DNA from: Symsagittifera roscoffensis
Lineage: Eukaryota > Xenacoelomorpha > Acoela > Convolutidae
DNA: 64,000 nt
NCBI RefSeq assembly: GCF_963678635.1
Contig: NC_087071.1
Span: forward strand, 40,687,797 to 40,751,796
Reading direction: 5' to 3'
Within the stretch, counting starts at the first letter, position 1. Every line of letters begins with the position of its first letter. A program made the position numbers and the translations under genes. Shown in pieces: positions 1-11,183 of the stretch. The notes under the pieces were generated by a model. That model did not search any database. It was given only the letters and a program-made list of their open reading frames with translations, and was not told the origin of the DNA.

Positions 1-843
1 CATAAAGGTAATCGAAACGATGGAATCAATTTATGGTCAAATTTGATTGCCTGAATTGCTCAGCCGAGGGCGTGATGAAGTAAGTTGGTCGAACAAAAAA
101 ACTTTGAAATCGCCGAGAATAGTTTGAATTGGTTTGCTAATTGTTCAGTCTTTTTCAAAAAATAAATTGAAATGATTATAGATTATCAGACATGTTTGAT
201 CGTGAGAATTCATAGCGCTATGATTTCACTCAAAAACTGTTTTCACTCTCGCCGTAGAAGTTCTGTGTCTCAAAGTTTTGATCAGTTCCAATATTTTTTT
301 TGTTCAATCATTTGTAGCTGGAAGAAGCTGAAAATTTGTGAAATTTTCTGGCTGCCTCAAATTCTTTTGCATTTGTTTTGCTACTCTAAAATAAAATCAC
401 ATTGCGGATCTCTTTAGCCTGTGTTCAACTGTGTGCCAGTCGACTCGACTGAATTTGAGCATGTTTTGTGAGTATATTTCTGTTGTATCTTTGAGAGATT
501 TGATTTGGAAATATACAGCATGCTAGAAATATTTATGTCATGTTAAGTTCAAAGTTTTACGATAGTTTTTGGCCCCATTAAAAATTTTTTTATCATTCAT
601 ATAGCTGTGGTTGTGTCATCGCCAAAAAAAATTTAGCGTCTTTTCTCGGTCAGCGTCTTTTAATTTAAGCTCAGTTAGAGAAAATTTAAACTTTCACAAC
701 AGCGATCGAAAACTGCCAAGCTTTCATTCAAAGTGTATCGAGAAAGTTTTGAAAACTTTGAAAACTTTGAGAGCAATCAGCAATTAAAAATAAGTAAAGT
801 GTAGTAATTTTAATTGAAATCTAATCTTTAATTAGAATTAGGT
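1..843. other. AT-rich flank, no gene seen
   Basis: This stretch lies beyond the 3' end of the transporter gene that ends at 844. It is AT-rich with short homopolymer runs. The only longer open frame (172-417, plus strand) has no recognisable motif and looks like chance. I see nothing else in it. Confidence 0.5.
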
Positions 844-978
844 TTATTGATTTGAGTGTTCCTGTTCGGAGCTGCCACTGCCCTCCTCTACGTTGTAGTA
901 CAGCCTAGGACTGTTGTTGTCGTCCAGAGGCACAAAGGGATCGGATGACCTGGCTGAGCTTCTCTGAGTACCGGTGAC
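844..978 (-). CDS. Likely terminal exon: acidic C-terminal tail
   Basis: The acceptor TTTTTTCAG is strong. The frame encodes 44 residues rich in Ser, Asp and Glu (including DPFVPLDDNNSPRLYYNVEE and GSGSSEQEHSNQ) and ends in TAA at 844-846. That suits a cytosolic tail of a membrane carrier. The stop codon overlaps an AATAAA hexamer, a candidate poly(A) signal. The link to the exons further right is inferred from order, strand and phase only. Confidence 0.55.
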   Translation of the reverse strand, partial: VTGTQRSSARSSDPFVPLDDNNSPRLYYNVEEGSGSSEQEHSNQ

Positions 979-3900
979 CTGAAAAAATGATCAAATAAAA
1001 ATAAACGGCTCTTTTCTACTCCAAAGTCCCCCCCCCCCCAGTTGGAAGTTCAATTTTGGAAACCTAAGTCATATATAATGCAATGGAACTTGACATGGTG
1101 AAAAAACTAACATTTGCATTTGTGAACAGGTTTGTTGTTCACACCTTAAATCGAAACATTACACATGAAACATTGAAATGTAACAAAAAACTAAAAAATT
1201 GAAGGGGTGGAAAAGAACCAAATAAACCTTTACCTTCTTCAAGCTCAACTGCTTCATTACAACCTTGAATTCAACCCAAATAACTAAAGCTTGTTAATTT
1301 GAGAGCTTCGACGCGACAAACAAAAAAGGAATAGTTCCGAAAANNNNNNNNNNNNNNNNNNNNNNNNNNNNNNNNNNNNNNNNNNNNNNNNNNNNNNNNN
1401 NNNNNNNNNNNNNNNNNNNNNNNNNNNNNNNNNNNNNNNNNNNNNNNNNNNNNNNNNNNNNNNNNNNNNNNNNNNNNNNNNNNNNNNNNNNNNNNNNNNN
1501 NNNNNNNNNNNNNNNNNNNNNNNNNNNNNNNNNNNNNNNNNNNTGGTTTCTGATTCTGAAAATGCGTTTCGGTTTTTTGAAAATCTTTTTCGTGTTATTT
1601 GTCTTTGTTTGGTTATTATTTTTCTTTTTAGTGTTTGTCGTTTTGTTCTAATGTATCCAACTGTTTGTGTATGAGGTGTGATTACAAGGTCGTATTTTGT
1701 GTTATCTATCTCACAATTGTGTAAAACGATTGTTTGTTTATTTCCTAGGTTTTTAAATGACATAAGGTTTAGGATGACGGATGCAAAGGGTTGTTAAATG
1801 ATTTCTATTTTCTTAGACTGTTAGTCCTTACGATTTTTTGGTTAGCCTAACCTGGGTGTATTTGTTCAGGGTTGGAGAGAAAAGTATATCGATTCCGAAG
1901 AATGATTTTATACTTTCTCGTGGCTAGTATAAGCTATGGTGTTAACTTACTTAATCTTACTTAAGGGTAGTGATTGTGTTCAAGGGTTGGAGAATAGTAA
2001 ATCGATCCACAAGGTTCAGGTATAATTAGAACGCGAGTAGTTCGTTAGATACTATTTTAAACTTACTAAGTCTAAGATTTATCCTGGGTCTGGTAAGAGA
2101 GGGGATCAAGTGAAGGATGAGTAACCGAAGTTCTTCACTGTTTATCCTAATTTGAATGATTAGTTTTGTTCAAAAATTTCTATTAGTCCTGGGTTTTTTT
2201 AGAAAGGGTTGGATAGTGAATCGACGTTTGAGGTCGTTAGACACTAGCTAAGTGGGTGGGGGAGAACAAAATTGTTCTTTTTGATCCAAGGATAGGCCTT
2301 GATGATCAAGTTTTAAATTTAATTAAATAGAAAATAATTTAAGATCCAAGGATGAGCCTTGATGATCTGATTTTAAATTTAAGTGAATTTAAGTTTAAAA
2401 TGATTTAAATTTGTGTAAAGAAAAGATTTAGTGTTTTTATGATATTAGTGAGCTTATGAATGCTGTTATGTTTAGGTGATGAAGCTGGAACAACAGGATG
2501 ATTTATGATTACTAACCATTTATTGTCATGCTACTAATTTTTATTTTGATTTTTCAATAAATATTTTTCAAACATGTCTTGTATATTACTGCAGAGTTTA
2601 GGAAAACGATCTGAGATCTTTTTATCAATTGTTATTGTATATTAATAATTTTGTTTAGCGCCTGAAATGATTTTGAAGATTGACTTCAAAATTTTATGTT
2701 TGCAAATGAAAATCTAAATTCATTGCTAGTAGTATTCTAAATACAAAAGTTTGTGTTGGCTTTTGCCGAACTATCATATAACTATATGGTAAGTTTCTAC
2801 TTTGTCGTATGTCGTCTCTGGTTCGAGGTCTTCTTCCAATTCCGGGTAGTTCTGTTATTGTTCGGAATATTGGCTCTGATCTATTGAGTCGTAGAGACAT
2901 TTCGATTAAATTATCGTCGTATAACATTTTGTTAATGTTTTGTCTAAATTCTAATCTATTATTGGTTAATTCTAAGCTATTAAGGTCTTGTTCGAGACTT
3001 ATGGTCGCACCAGATGAGTTAGGACCGATGGGTATAACTCATAGAGTAATTTCGGATAGGGTACACCGTCTGCTCGTCACGCTATCTTATTTTCGGCCGG
3101 ATAGATTCGTGCAACTTCTTAGTCTAATACCAATCCTAATCTTACTCTTATACTATCTAGTCTCAGGTTGTTTAACTAGTCTCTGCTAGGCTCAATAGAT
3201 CTAGGGTATACTGGTTTATTGCGGCTGCTGAAGTACTCGGGAGAGTTCAACTAATTTCTAAGTTAAATTCAAATCTCTCTGGTGCTGAAATTACAAGTAA
3301 TTTCAGCACTTACAAATAAGTGGATTGTTAGTCAGATGGATCATGATTGGTTAATATTAAATACTTTACATTGGTAAAATATCTAATTTATCCAATCATA
3401 AAATGTAGTTTAGATCAGGTTCCAATAGTGTATAATCATTCGTTAACACTAGATCTATTTATTTGAACGATCCGTGCTCAAACCTTGCTGTTAGAACAAT
3501 TATGCTTAGCTCAGAAAACAAATAAAAAATGACATCTAGTTCTTAACCAGAGTTACAGTAGTGGTTCTCCGTAAAGAGCTGGTCTAACATTAGTACTCTA
3601 CCTTGTGGATAAAAATTTTTATCTGAAATCTCTCTTTTTTAATCTAATCATTTTATGGCGTTACCATAATCCAATTTAAAAATTCATTTTCAAGTGTCAC
3701 AAAATTCCCTTAGCCATATTGACAAACATTTAAATTTTTGCCACTTTTGAGCATTTGCCTGTTTTTGAAGAAGCGAGCGAATTCGCCCAGTCCAATGGAG
3801 CCAAGCCAACCGCAGACGAACACGATGAGAGCGATGATGTTAATCACTTCGTCTAGGTTGATATTTGAGTTCACGTAAGAACTGTAGGTGATAAATGTGA

Positions 3901-6900
3901 CGTCCCAGTACTGTTTTGAACCTATAGAAACAATATATTTTCTATTTTCTTAAATTAGAGTTTTTTCAAACAAGTTGAATTTTCAACTGCAGCTATTTTT
4001 TGTCATATATAAGGTTCGCCAAATTATTGAAAAAGATTGTATTTTTCTAAGTAATATGAATGATAAAATAGTTATTCAAACCTAAAAAAAAACTAAAAAA
4101 AATATTCTACTTGATTTTTATCATGTGAGTTTCAATATTTTTAATGCGATAAAGTTCTGCAAATAGCAATTATTTTTTCAGATATCAAATCTTTGAGATT
4201 CAGAGATAAATCTTCACCAGTGGCGTGCTCATCGCCTTTTTTTCTGACCAGTGAAAAACGAAGTTTTGATGCTCTCTTTTAAAGACACAGAAAAAAAAAT
4301 CTTTTTAGCCAATGCTATCTTCGTTGACCAGTGGCGTGCGCCCCTTCTTTGAGGTTAACCACTTTCATTTTCGGTGCTCTCATGATGATCGATTTACGAT
4401 TAAGATCATTTATCCACGGGGAAAAGGACCAACACAAGATCTGTACAGCTCATCAGAGCGAACCGCTGTTGTGCCGCTGTTTAAGACCTACATGTAATTT
4501 TTTGGTTATTTTACTGGGCTGGGCAATGTTTCTTCACCCTCAAGCAACGAGCACGGATCATGGGGGGGGGGGGGGCTCGAACATCCGATGTTTCGTTTGA
4601 GAGGCGGAGACGTAACCACTTTACCACCGCTCCCCTGTGGAAATACTGTAAGGACCTATTTTGTCTGAAATTTTTTGCGCCGCCAGCAAAATTTTTATCA
4701 AACAGGCCAAAAAAGGCGTTTTTGGGCACTTTTTGGAAACTTTTTACAAAAAAATGCTTATTTCGGCGTGCGCTCCTCCCTCAAAATTAGTTATATTAGC
4801 GCCAAAGGCGCCTTTAGAAAAATTTTGAGGTTGGCCAGCCGAAAATGGATATCGTTAAGTTATACCAGAGGGAGACCCATTGGAAAATTTTGGCAACCAG
4901 AAATTTTGGCAACCCTCCCCCCCCCCCCCCCACCTCGGCACGCTACTGGTCGTCACAAAATTGATTACTTTGCTAGTTGATTTTTATTTGCCTATGAATA
5001 CACATTTTATCACTTAAAAATTATAAAAAGATCTTTAGTCTCAACCTAACTCGTTAAAGATCACCATATTCATTTTTAATCAGAAATGGAAGTTTCCTGT
5101 GAAAGATTGAGGCTATTTTTTTTTGAAATTCAAAGATATTTAAAAATAGAAACTTTAGGAAAAAAAAGAAAAAAAAATTGTTTATCATATTTTTTTAAGC
5201 TTGTTGTTTTTACGAACTTTTTCTCCATGAAAAGACAATTGATATGATTAGAAAAAAATATCTATAAAAATGAGAGTTGAATGTGGATAAACTTACAAGA
5301 GTGATCAGAATAAATTTACACAAAGATCTTGCTACTCACCAAGTGTGAATGAGAAGCAGGTGTATCCGATGACAGTAAAGATGTAGCTTTTACAGCTGAA
5401 CATGTACTTCAAGTCAGCTGCCATAGAACCCTTCTGAAACAGAACAAACCAAAAAGTTAGGTCAATACCATAGGTCAATGTTTCTGCGCCCGGAAGAAAA
5501 TCTTGCCAAAATCTTGCTTAATTCTTAAAACTTTGTGAGTTTAGGTCCAGGGTGGCCTTCCCATAGAGTAATTTCGGTTAGGGTGCACTGCACCGTCTGT
5601 TCGTTACGTAATCTAAACTGGTATTCTCGCGAGGTAAGAGGAGAAAAAGAGCAACTGCTTTCTGGGTTAAATTATTTCTTCTGTGGCTGAAACTATAAAT
5701 AGTTTCATCTGCACAAATTATCATAAGTTTTAGCAATGGATCATGATTGTTTAGTTCTAAATATTTTACTGTGATTATTATCAAGGAATTTAGTTGGATA
5801 TAAAATACCTGTTTTAAACTGATTCCATTCGTGATTGCTATAAAAAACTTGTCATTAGTTGAATTGAAAAAAAATCACCTCTGTTTGGTCAAAGCGGATG
5901 GGAAGTGAGACAAAAAACAGATATTTTTCCTACTTGAAGATTTTTTTGATTTCATACCAACCTTCTTTGCACCTCCCGCTGGACTTTGCATGGGCACATC
6001 TGGAACAATGAATACAGCTGGAATCAAGAAAACAGCCCCCACCACTCCAGTGCCACTTGTGACCCACACCCACCCCTGCAGACCCCACACATCTGCCAGG
6101 TGTTCACTCACTAGAGGACCCAGAAGGTAGGCCAGGGACCCCCCGAGAAGGATTCCACCCATGAACACATTCAGCACTAGGGGTCTGTACTTTTCGTTGA
6201 ACAAGTCAGCGAAGATAGTGATGGCTAAAATGATTTTTTTTTCAAAAAGGTTTTTTGTCTGTGTCTTTAAAAGAGAGCATCGAAAGTTTGTTCTTCACTG
6301 GTCAGAGCATCGGAAATTAACACGGATAAAAAAGCTAACTGAAGAGGAAAACTTTAAAATAAGATTTCTTGGAAGAAAAACTTAACCTTTCTGCAAAAAA
6401 GTTTGGTTTTCTGTGGGCTAAAAAAACTTAAGAACTTTGTCATTAAAAGTCGACCTATTTTAAAATAAATCTGAAATTTAAGTTTTGAAACTATGAAAAA
6501 TCCGGTGCCTCGATTGATTTAACTATTCCGCCCAATATACCTAGCAGATAAGAATATTGACCCTTATACAGAATTCTTTCAATCATTAAAGATTCGCGGA
6601 TTTTGTACGTGTGTCGTTGAACTTTGTCCTTTTGTATTTGTGTACTAGTTAAGAGATCCGACTTAACTAACCGAGTGTTCCCAGGAAGCTCTCCCCTATG
6701 CCTGCACATGCCCTGATGAGACAGAAAAGGGTAAAGGAGTCCCCACAGAAGAGGGGGCCACATATCACAGCCGCACACCATGCAATACTGCCCACTATTA
6801 TGGCCCACTTACGGCTGAAGCGACGCCCAATCACGCCTAAAAGGACCACAGTTGAAAATAGCAGCAAAAAACACTATTAGCATTTCTAATCAGCACTGAA

Positions 6901-9900
6901 AAAGTGGATACAGGTGTCTCTTGCATTCACAATTAGTAAAAATATTGTTGTATGTTGTCAAGGCTAATATGAGTCTTTGTTTCAGCTAAAAGTGGCTAAA
7001 AATGTTTAGTTTCATCTTGCACTAAACTAGGCTATAGACGTTTCAGTTTACCCTTGTTTACCACTTTGATTGCATTTGGGCGCAGAAAGAGCTCCGCGCT
7101 TATCGAAATCATAATCAAGACATAATTGACCAATTAAAAAAGCAATGAAAAAGATGTTTTTTGGACTTTTACTGGATGGTTTTCACGGAGAAACTGCTCT
7201 GTTTTGGTGCGCATTCCTTTTTCAAATTCCGCACCCTTGAGCAGAATCCGCAAAACTTAAGCAACATCTGAGGACTCCATATTCATTTTTGGAACAATCC
7301 GGAACAATTAGTTAAATTCACTCATTATAGAATCCGCGACAAAACTACTGTGCCGACAAAAATTAAATTACACGTATTTGAACGTGGAATCGACAGAAAT
7401 TTTGTAAAAAGAAATCCACATACATTTTCGAACATGTTTGAATACTTCTTTTTGATTTTTATAGATCTACAGAAACCAAATTGTGCGCTTACCAAATGTG
7501 CAGTGTGGTCTCTTAATGTTGAGATTTTTTGAATAAAGTGAAGAAGTTTTAAATATGGATTGCAAGATTCTATTAGAGTTCAGCAATGGTTTGAAATTGG
7601 GTCATCTTCTTGATTCGGTGGGTTTGATGCATGCCGATTCCGTATCAAAAGCATTTGAAACCTCCTTAAAACCAATTTTAAAAATTTGAAAATTTTATGT
7701 CAGAGCAGACGGCAAGTGACTGACCTCTTCAGTTCGGTTTTAGTATAACTTCTATTTCGGGACACAGTCTTACATCAAAAGTCTTTGTGGGCTAAACGGT
7801 TGATTTTTCAAAGTTGTTTTTGATCAAAGCTCACCTAATAAACATCATAAAATTGACTATTTTTAGATTCAAGATTTATTTTCCAAAGACAACAGTATCC
7901 ACAATTTTATTTCGATTCCCCTACAGTTTCTGTGATTTTGATGAACAAAAAAAATCATTTCAATTTTAAAATTTATTTTGGTTCGTTTATACTTCTTGAT
8001 GCTAATAAAAACTGTTGCAAATCTGAAAAAAAAAATAAAATTTTTGTTGAAAAGCATAAACTTTTATGTTGCAAAAAATTAAAATTTTAAAATAAGAAAT
8101 GAACAAAAAATTATAAAAAACAAATTGTTGATATTGACAGTTTGCACTAAATAGAACCTCATTTTAGTGCCACTAGGTCACTCTGAAAACTATCGACACG
8201 TTTTCAAACATATTATCAAAAAGCAAGTGGATTTAACTATCAAAGGTTCCGCTCACTTGCAAAGTTTCCGTGGATTCGGCGCACAAAACATGTAACTTAG
8301 ATTTTGTCGAACTATTATTTTTGTCGCGGGTTCCGCAAGAAGTGAATTAAGCTAGTTGTTTCGGAATCCGCAAATTAAAGCGCATTTATCAATACGCATG
8401 CCGATTTTGCAAACGTAAGCGGATAGCGCCTGTGGCACCAATAAATACTAATTTTGAGGGGGTAGAGCGCGCCCTCATTTTTCCAAAGAGTGTCTTAAAA
8501 CGCATTTTTGGCCTATTTTTCATAATTTTGCCTGCGGCGCAGAAAACTAATTTGGTCCACCTAAGAAAAAGGTCGACAAAATTTTCATTTTTTTTTTTGA
8601 AAATCCGCCTCCCTCCCCCGAGAAAGTCCTAGATCCGCCCCTACTTAAGCTTAAACTTACTTTAAATTTGATTTTTAATGTATTTGCATGCGGAATAGCT
8701 AATTTAAAATCCACTTTAGTTGATTTTTTTTCAGATAAAATTTTGATAGAAAAAGAGATTATAACCTATTATAATACATTATAAGAGATTTTCAGAAAAA
8801 TTGTAATCAATTATACTTGATTATAATTTATTAAAATGTCACCAAAAATGTTATCATTATAATGGATTATAAATCGTTTAAGCATCTAATTTTGGCGCTT
8901 ATAACAAATTATATTTTGGCTAACAGTAGGATTATAATTCTAGTATAATCGATTATTTTCTCTTTTTACTGAGTGTGGGTACCCTAATGTTACCTCTTTG
9001 CTATCGCGGCTTGAAGGTTTTTGAAAAGCTGATTATCCATAAAATTAGCTTAGTATGCTTAATAATTAACCTAATTACGTGTACCGGAACCCAAGTTATC
9101 CTTGTACTGCTTATGTAAATTTTGAATCAGCGCTAGAATTAATAAAATCAAGTTCATCATTGCGAGATCATCCCTGTTGTCTGGAAATTGTTTTTAGCTT
9201 GTTTTGTATCAAAAATTTCTCTTATAATTATTTCTCAATTTCTCTTATAATTATTTTACCCAACGTTAAATTTAAATGTGACGTCAGTATACGCACCTGC
9301 CATTGGGGCTGCTACTATGATAGAGACGACATAGAGTGTCTGAATTAACCCAGCCTGGGAGTTGCTAATTTGGAAACTTTCTTTGATAGCTGGCAGAACC
9401 ACTCCGTATATTGATCTGAGGTAAATGAGTCAGCTGATCACATAATTGGCCAAAAAAATACTTCTCAGATTGAATCAACAATTAATGAGAGGCGTTTGAA
9501 AGTGGATATTGTTTGTCTATCATTTGTTTAAAAATGGGTTGTGAACATAGGGAGTTAAGAAATGTGGGGCCAAACAATGGGTTCTTTGATTATAAACGAT
9601 AACCTAAGTAAAAATACAACGCTTGAAATTATATATATTACTAGGGGCAATTATTTTAATTAAAAGCAAGACTCAGGCACACGGCAAAAAAATCTTGGCC
9701 GATTGAACAGGGGTCTTCAAAATTCAAGCGAGTTTTCACAAAAAAATGGAATAAAAAGTTGTCGATAGGTTTGTTTTCTGGCCTTTGTCATTTATATGTT
9801 ACGACAGGCGCGGATCTAGGATTTTCTTGAGGGGGGGAGGGGGGCGGATTGTGAAAAGTTTTGACGAAAACAATGATTTATTTACAATAATAAAATGAAC

Positions 9901-10546
9901 AAAATTAAACAAAATTGAGTCTTCGATTTTTTGCGGCAAATCTGTCGATGACCTCTTCGACATTGATTTCTACATCTTTGTGAATGTAAATTAGCGCCAA
10001 ATTTGAGAGTCAGAATGGACTTTTGCGTAGCGGCCAGTGCTAAGTAGGGACCGTAGGGACCCTTTGGTAATTGTTACGGTCAAATTCCTGAGGAAAAGAA
10101 GGCGTCCGCGCCCCCCCCCCCCCGCCCCCCCCCCCTAAATCCGCCCCTGTGTTACGAATCGTAGGTGCCACGGAGAAAACGAAAAAAGCTATTTTTCCAA
10201 GCGTATCCAAAACCTATTAGGGGGGGGGGGGTGTTGCTGCACAGTCAAACTTAAGAGAAAATGCTGAATATGCAGTTTTTTGGAAACTTTCTGAAAAAAA
10301 AACTTTTAAAAAAACAATTCAAACATATGAGAGTTTCTTTTGACGAGGTGAAGGTAGTGTTCAGCCGACATGAGACCTATCGAAGAAGTTGACGATGTTC
10401 AATAATGACAGAATAACAGCTGTGAGTATTCTTCTTGTGATGGAATATTCCCTTCTGAGCTCTGCTAGTCTGTTGGACACCTCAACAGATGTCGCAAATA
10501 GGTGGTGATTAGACACCGATAATTCAGCATAGTCTATATCAGGCAT
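844..10546 (-). CDS. Spinster-like MFS transporter gene (multi-exon, partly unresolved)
   Basis: Spinster (SPNS) proteins are major facilitator carriers of lysosomal or plasma membranes; known family members move sphingosine-1-phosphate or lysophospholipids. The exon translations follow the family order: first membrane segment ending NIVNFFDRS, then GLIQTLYVVSIIVAAPMAG, then the loop VIGRRFSRKW that matches the MFS signature G-x-x-x-D-R-x-x-R-K (here R replaces the usual D), then GIGESFLGTLAITIFADLF, which aligns with the Spinster GEASYSTIAPTIIGDLF region. Splice phases of exons 1 to 6 agree with each other. Exons span 10377-10546, 9297-9415, 6672-6836, 5962-6224, 5340-5433 and 3759-3921, with likely 3' exons at 1234-1283 and 844-978. 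Segments 9 to 11 of the usual twelve are not found and may lie in or near the gap at 1344-1543. The substrate cannot be told from sequence. Confidence 0.8.
1234..1283 (-). CDS. Possible short exon before the tail exon
   Basis: A frame with acceptor GCTTTAG and donor AAG|GTAAAG encodes IWVEFKVVMKQLSLKK and joins the tail exon in phase 0. An in-frame TAA just upstream of the acceptor means the exon must begin here. The acceptor lacks a strong pyrimidine tract, so this is a tentative call. Confidence 0.4.
1344..1543. other. Assembly gap of 200 Ns
   Basis: Exactly 200 undetermined bases interrupt the 3' part of the transporter gene. Exons for the missing membrane segments may lie here. Confidence 0.99.
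1865..2225. repeat. Degenerate repeats of a GGGTTGGA..ATCGA unit
   Basis: The core GGGTTGGA followed by an A/T-rich spacer and ATCGA occurs near 1870, 1985 and 2208, each time with related flanks. The copies are diverged and unevenly spaced. Confidence 0.45.
2281..2404. repeat. Tandem repeat, two copies of about 62 bp
   Basis: GATCCAAGGAT(A/G)(G/A)GCC followed by TTGATGATC and TTTTAAATTTAA occurs at 2284 and again at 2345. The two units lie head to tail in an intron of the transporter gene. Confidence 0.6.
3034..3430. repeat. Dispersed repeat, copy 1
   Basis: The stretch begins CATAGAGTAATTTCGG, shares several blocks in the same order with 5564-5850 (CACCGTCTG(C/T)TCGT, GGATCATGATTG, AAATA(C/T)TTTAC) and contains a short palindrome GCTGAAATTAC..GTAATTTCAGC. 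It is probably an old non-autonomous element. Its ends are not resolved. Confidence 0.5.
3759..3921 (-). CDS. Spinster-like gene, exon 6 (possible GC donor)
   Basis: After the acceptor TTCTATAG the frame reads SKQYWDVTFITYSSYVNSN, then a membrane segment (IINIIALIVFVCGWLGSIGL region) and EFARFFKN. No GT donor of good quality follows. A GC donor (CAG|GCAAAT) fits at 3759 and would leave phase 2. Without splicing the frame would stop at TAA 3710-3712. The exon is well supported and its 3' edge is not. Confidence 0.6.
4329..4948. mobile_element. TIR element with CAGTGGCGTGC ends
   Basis: CAGTGGCGTGC at 4329-4339 is matched, inverted with one mismatch, by GCACGCTACTG at 4938-4948. The 620-bp interior has a G run near 4562, a C run near 4919-4931 and a tRNA-like promoter. 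Flanks (TCGTTGA / TCGTCAC) resemble but do not equal a target duplication. A second CAGTGGCGTGC lies at 4221, so an older copy may sit beside it. Confidence 0.55.
4562..4636 (-). repeat. tRNA-derived (Glu-like) SINE head / pol III promoter
   Basis: On the minus strand there is an A-box-like TGGTAAAGTGGTTACG (4611-4626), an anticodon-arm-like CCTCTCAAACG and a B-box-like GTTCGAGCC (4574-4582). The spacing and the CTC triplet resemble tRNA-Glu. The acceptor stem does not pair and the 3' side runs into a long C tract, so it is not a working tRNA gene. Confidence 0.6.
5340..5433 (-). CDS. Spinster-like gene, exon 5
   Basis: The splice sites are good (TTCTGTTTCAG acceptor and G|GTGAGT donor). The translation KGSMAADLKYMFSCKSYIFT followed by VIGYTCFSFTLG corresponds to the cytosolic loop and segment 7 of Spinster proteins. 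It joins exon 4 in phase 0 and leaves phase 1. Confidence 0.75.
5564..5850. repeat. Dispersed repeat, copy 2
   Basis: This is a diverged partner of 3034-3430 in the same orientation. It shares the opening CATAGAGTAATTTCGG and the GGATCATGATTG block. It lies in the intron between exons 4 and 5. Confidence 0.5.
5962..6224 (-). CDS. Spinster-like gene, exon 4
   Basis: After the acceptor ATTTTAG the exon reads ITIFADLFNEKYRP, where family members have a GDLF sequence, then two membrane segments (LVLNVFMGGILLGGSLAYLL and VWVTSGTGVVGAVFLIPAVF). I place the donor after KK at AAG|GTTGGT, because a nearby GTATGA donor would put the next exon out of frame with an early stop. Confidence 0.72.
6672..6836 (-). 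CDS. Spinster-like gene, exon 3
   Basis: The acceptor is CCTTTTAG and the donor is G|GTTAGT. The exon encodes the MFS signature loop VIGRRFSRKW, a membrane segment (AIIVGSIAWCAAVICGPLF) and FTLFCLIRACAGIGESFLG. The RACAGIGE stretch matches the RGLVGVGEA motif of Spinster proteins. It is phase 1 at both ends. Confidence 0.8.
8745..8960. repeat. AT-rich palindromic repeat (TTATAATC family)
   Basis: TTATAAT and ATTATAA alternate every 10 to 25 bp, often as near-palindromes around ATCGAT. The same pattern recurs near 12530-12620, 13205-13270, 13930-14175 and 14610-14830. It holds no ORF. Confidence 0.5.
9297..9415 (-). CDS. Spinster-like gene, exon 2
   Basis: The acceptor is the CTCAG ending at 9416 and the donor is G|GTGCG. 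The exon encodes a loop (YGVVLPAIKESFQISNSQ) and the second membrane segment GLIQTLYVVSIIVAAPMAG. The 119-bp length takes phase 2 to phase 1, and the split codon restores a glycine that the family has here. Confidence 0.78.
9797..9804. repeat. Target-site duplication, left copy (TGTTACGA)
   Basis: This 8-bp sequence is repeated exactly at 10150-10157 on the other side of the MITE. Eight bp is the hAT superfamily size. Confidence 0.85.
9805..10149. mobile_element. hAT-type non-autonomous element (MITE), 345 bp
   Basis: The ends are inverted: CAGGCGCGGATCTAGG at the left, and the right end reads CAGGGGCGGATTTAGG on the other strand. Both are flanked by an identical 8-bp duplication. There is no transposase frame; runs of G (9830-9843) and C (10112-10134) lie near the ends. 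It sits in an intron of the transporter gene. Confidence 0.85.
10150..10157. repeat. Target-site duplication, right copy (TGTTACGA)
   Basis: Identical to 9797-9804. Confidence 0.85.
10377..10546 (-). CDS. Spinster-like gene, exon 1
   Basis: The exon opens with ATG (MPDIDYAELS), has a cytosolic head of about 38 residues, then the first membrane segment (ILTAVILSLLNIVNFF) and ends D-R at a GTCTCA donor in phase 2. I chose this ATG because no acceptor AG lies close upstream. The codon split across the junction gives the family's conserved NxxDR. Confidence 0.7.
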
Positions 10547-11183
10547 AACTTTTTTTGTAATTATTAATTAAATATTATAAATTCTATTTTCACAAAAGTT
10601 TTTGATATGTTTCCACTCGTGGTAATGATTTTTCTGAGTAGTTATTAAGTGATTATTAATTACAGGTATTTTACATCAACTAAACAATCAAAAATATGGC
10701 AATCAAGATGTGAACATAAATTCTTGCCCAAAAATAAAATGATGACAAAATACATTAAAGGTAAGTTGGTTACCAAAATTCCAAAGGTTATCTGGAATAT
10801 GGTCTTTGATGTCCAATATTATCACACAAAGTTGTATTTGTTTTGAAGAATTTAGTGGTTTTATGATGATCATCTGCTGTAACTTAATGCTCAAATAGAT
10901 ACAATGTCGCATATTCTCTCCTTAAAAAGATCCAATTGATTGTTGGTTTTGTCTCTTAGCTGTCGTAATCACTCAGACTTTGAATCAAACAGGTGATATC
11001 CTCCTAAATCATAGGAAATCAAAGACATCAGTATCGGATTTAAGGGGAGATGGGTTGTTCCTCATACGGGGTTCGACATATGCCGACCCGAAGGGACCCC
11101 TTTATACTCTTATGAGATTTCCACTTTTGGCAGATGGAACCTTAAATTTTGCTCAACGAGCTTTCGTCGCCACTATATTTTGC
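10547..11183. other. Upstream flank of transporter gene, no gene seen
   Basis: This AT-rich DNA lies 5' of the predicted start codon. A promoter is presumably here, but I cannot point to a TATA box or initiator with confidence. Confidence 0.4.

Noticed and set aside
1284-1763. A minus-strand frame spanning the gap
   Set aside because: A large part is undetermined Ns and the rest shows no motif. The exon call at 1234-1283 uses another frame.
2809-3189. A 126-codon plus-strand frame inside the transporter gene
   Set aside because: It overlaps the repeat copy at 3034 and has no recognisable domain.
4562-4636. A functional tRNA-Glu gene
   Set aside because: The A and B boxes are present but the acceptor and T stems do not pair and the 3' side is a C homopolymer.
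8432-8641. A second complete hAT MITE ending in TAGATCCGCCCCTA
   Set aside because: One end is similar to the 9805-10149 element, but I found neither the opposite end nor a target duplication.
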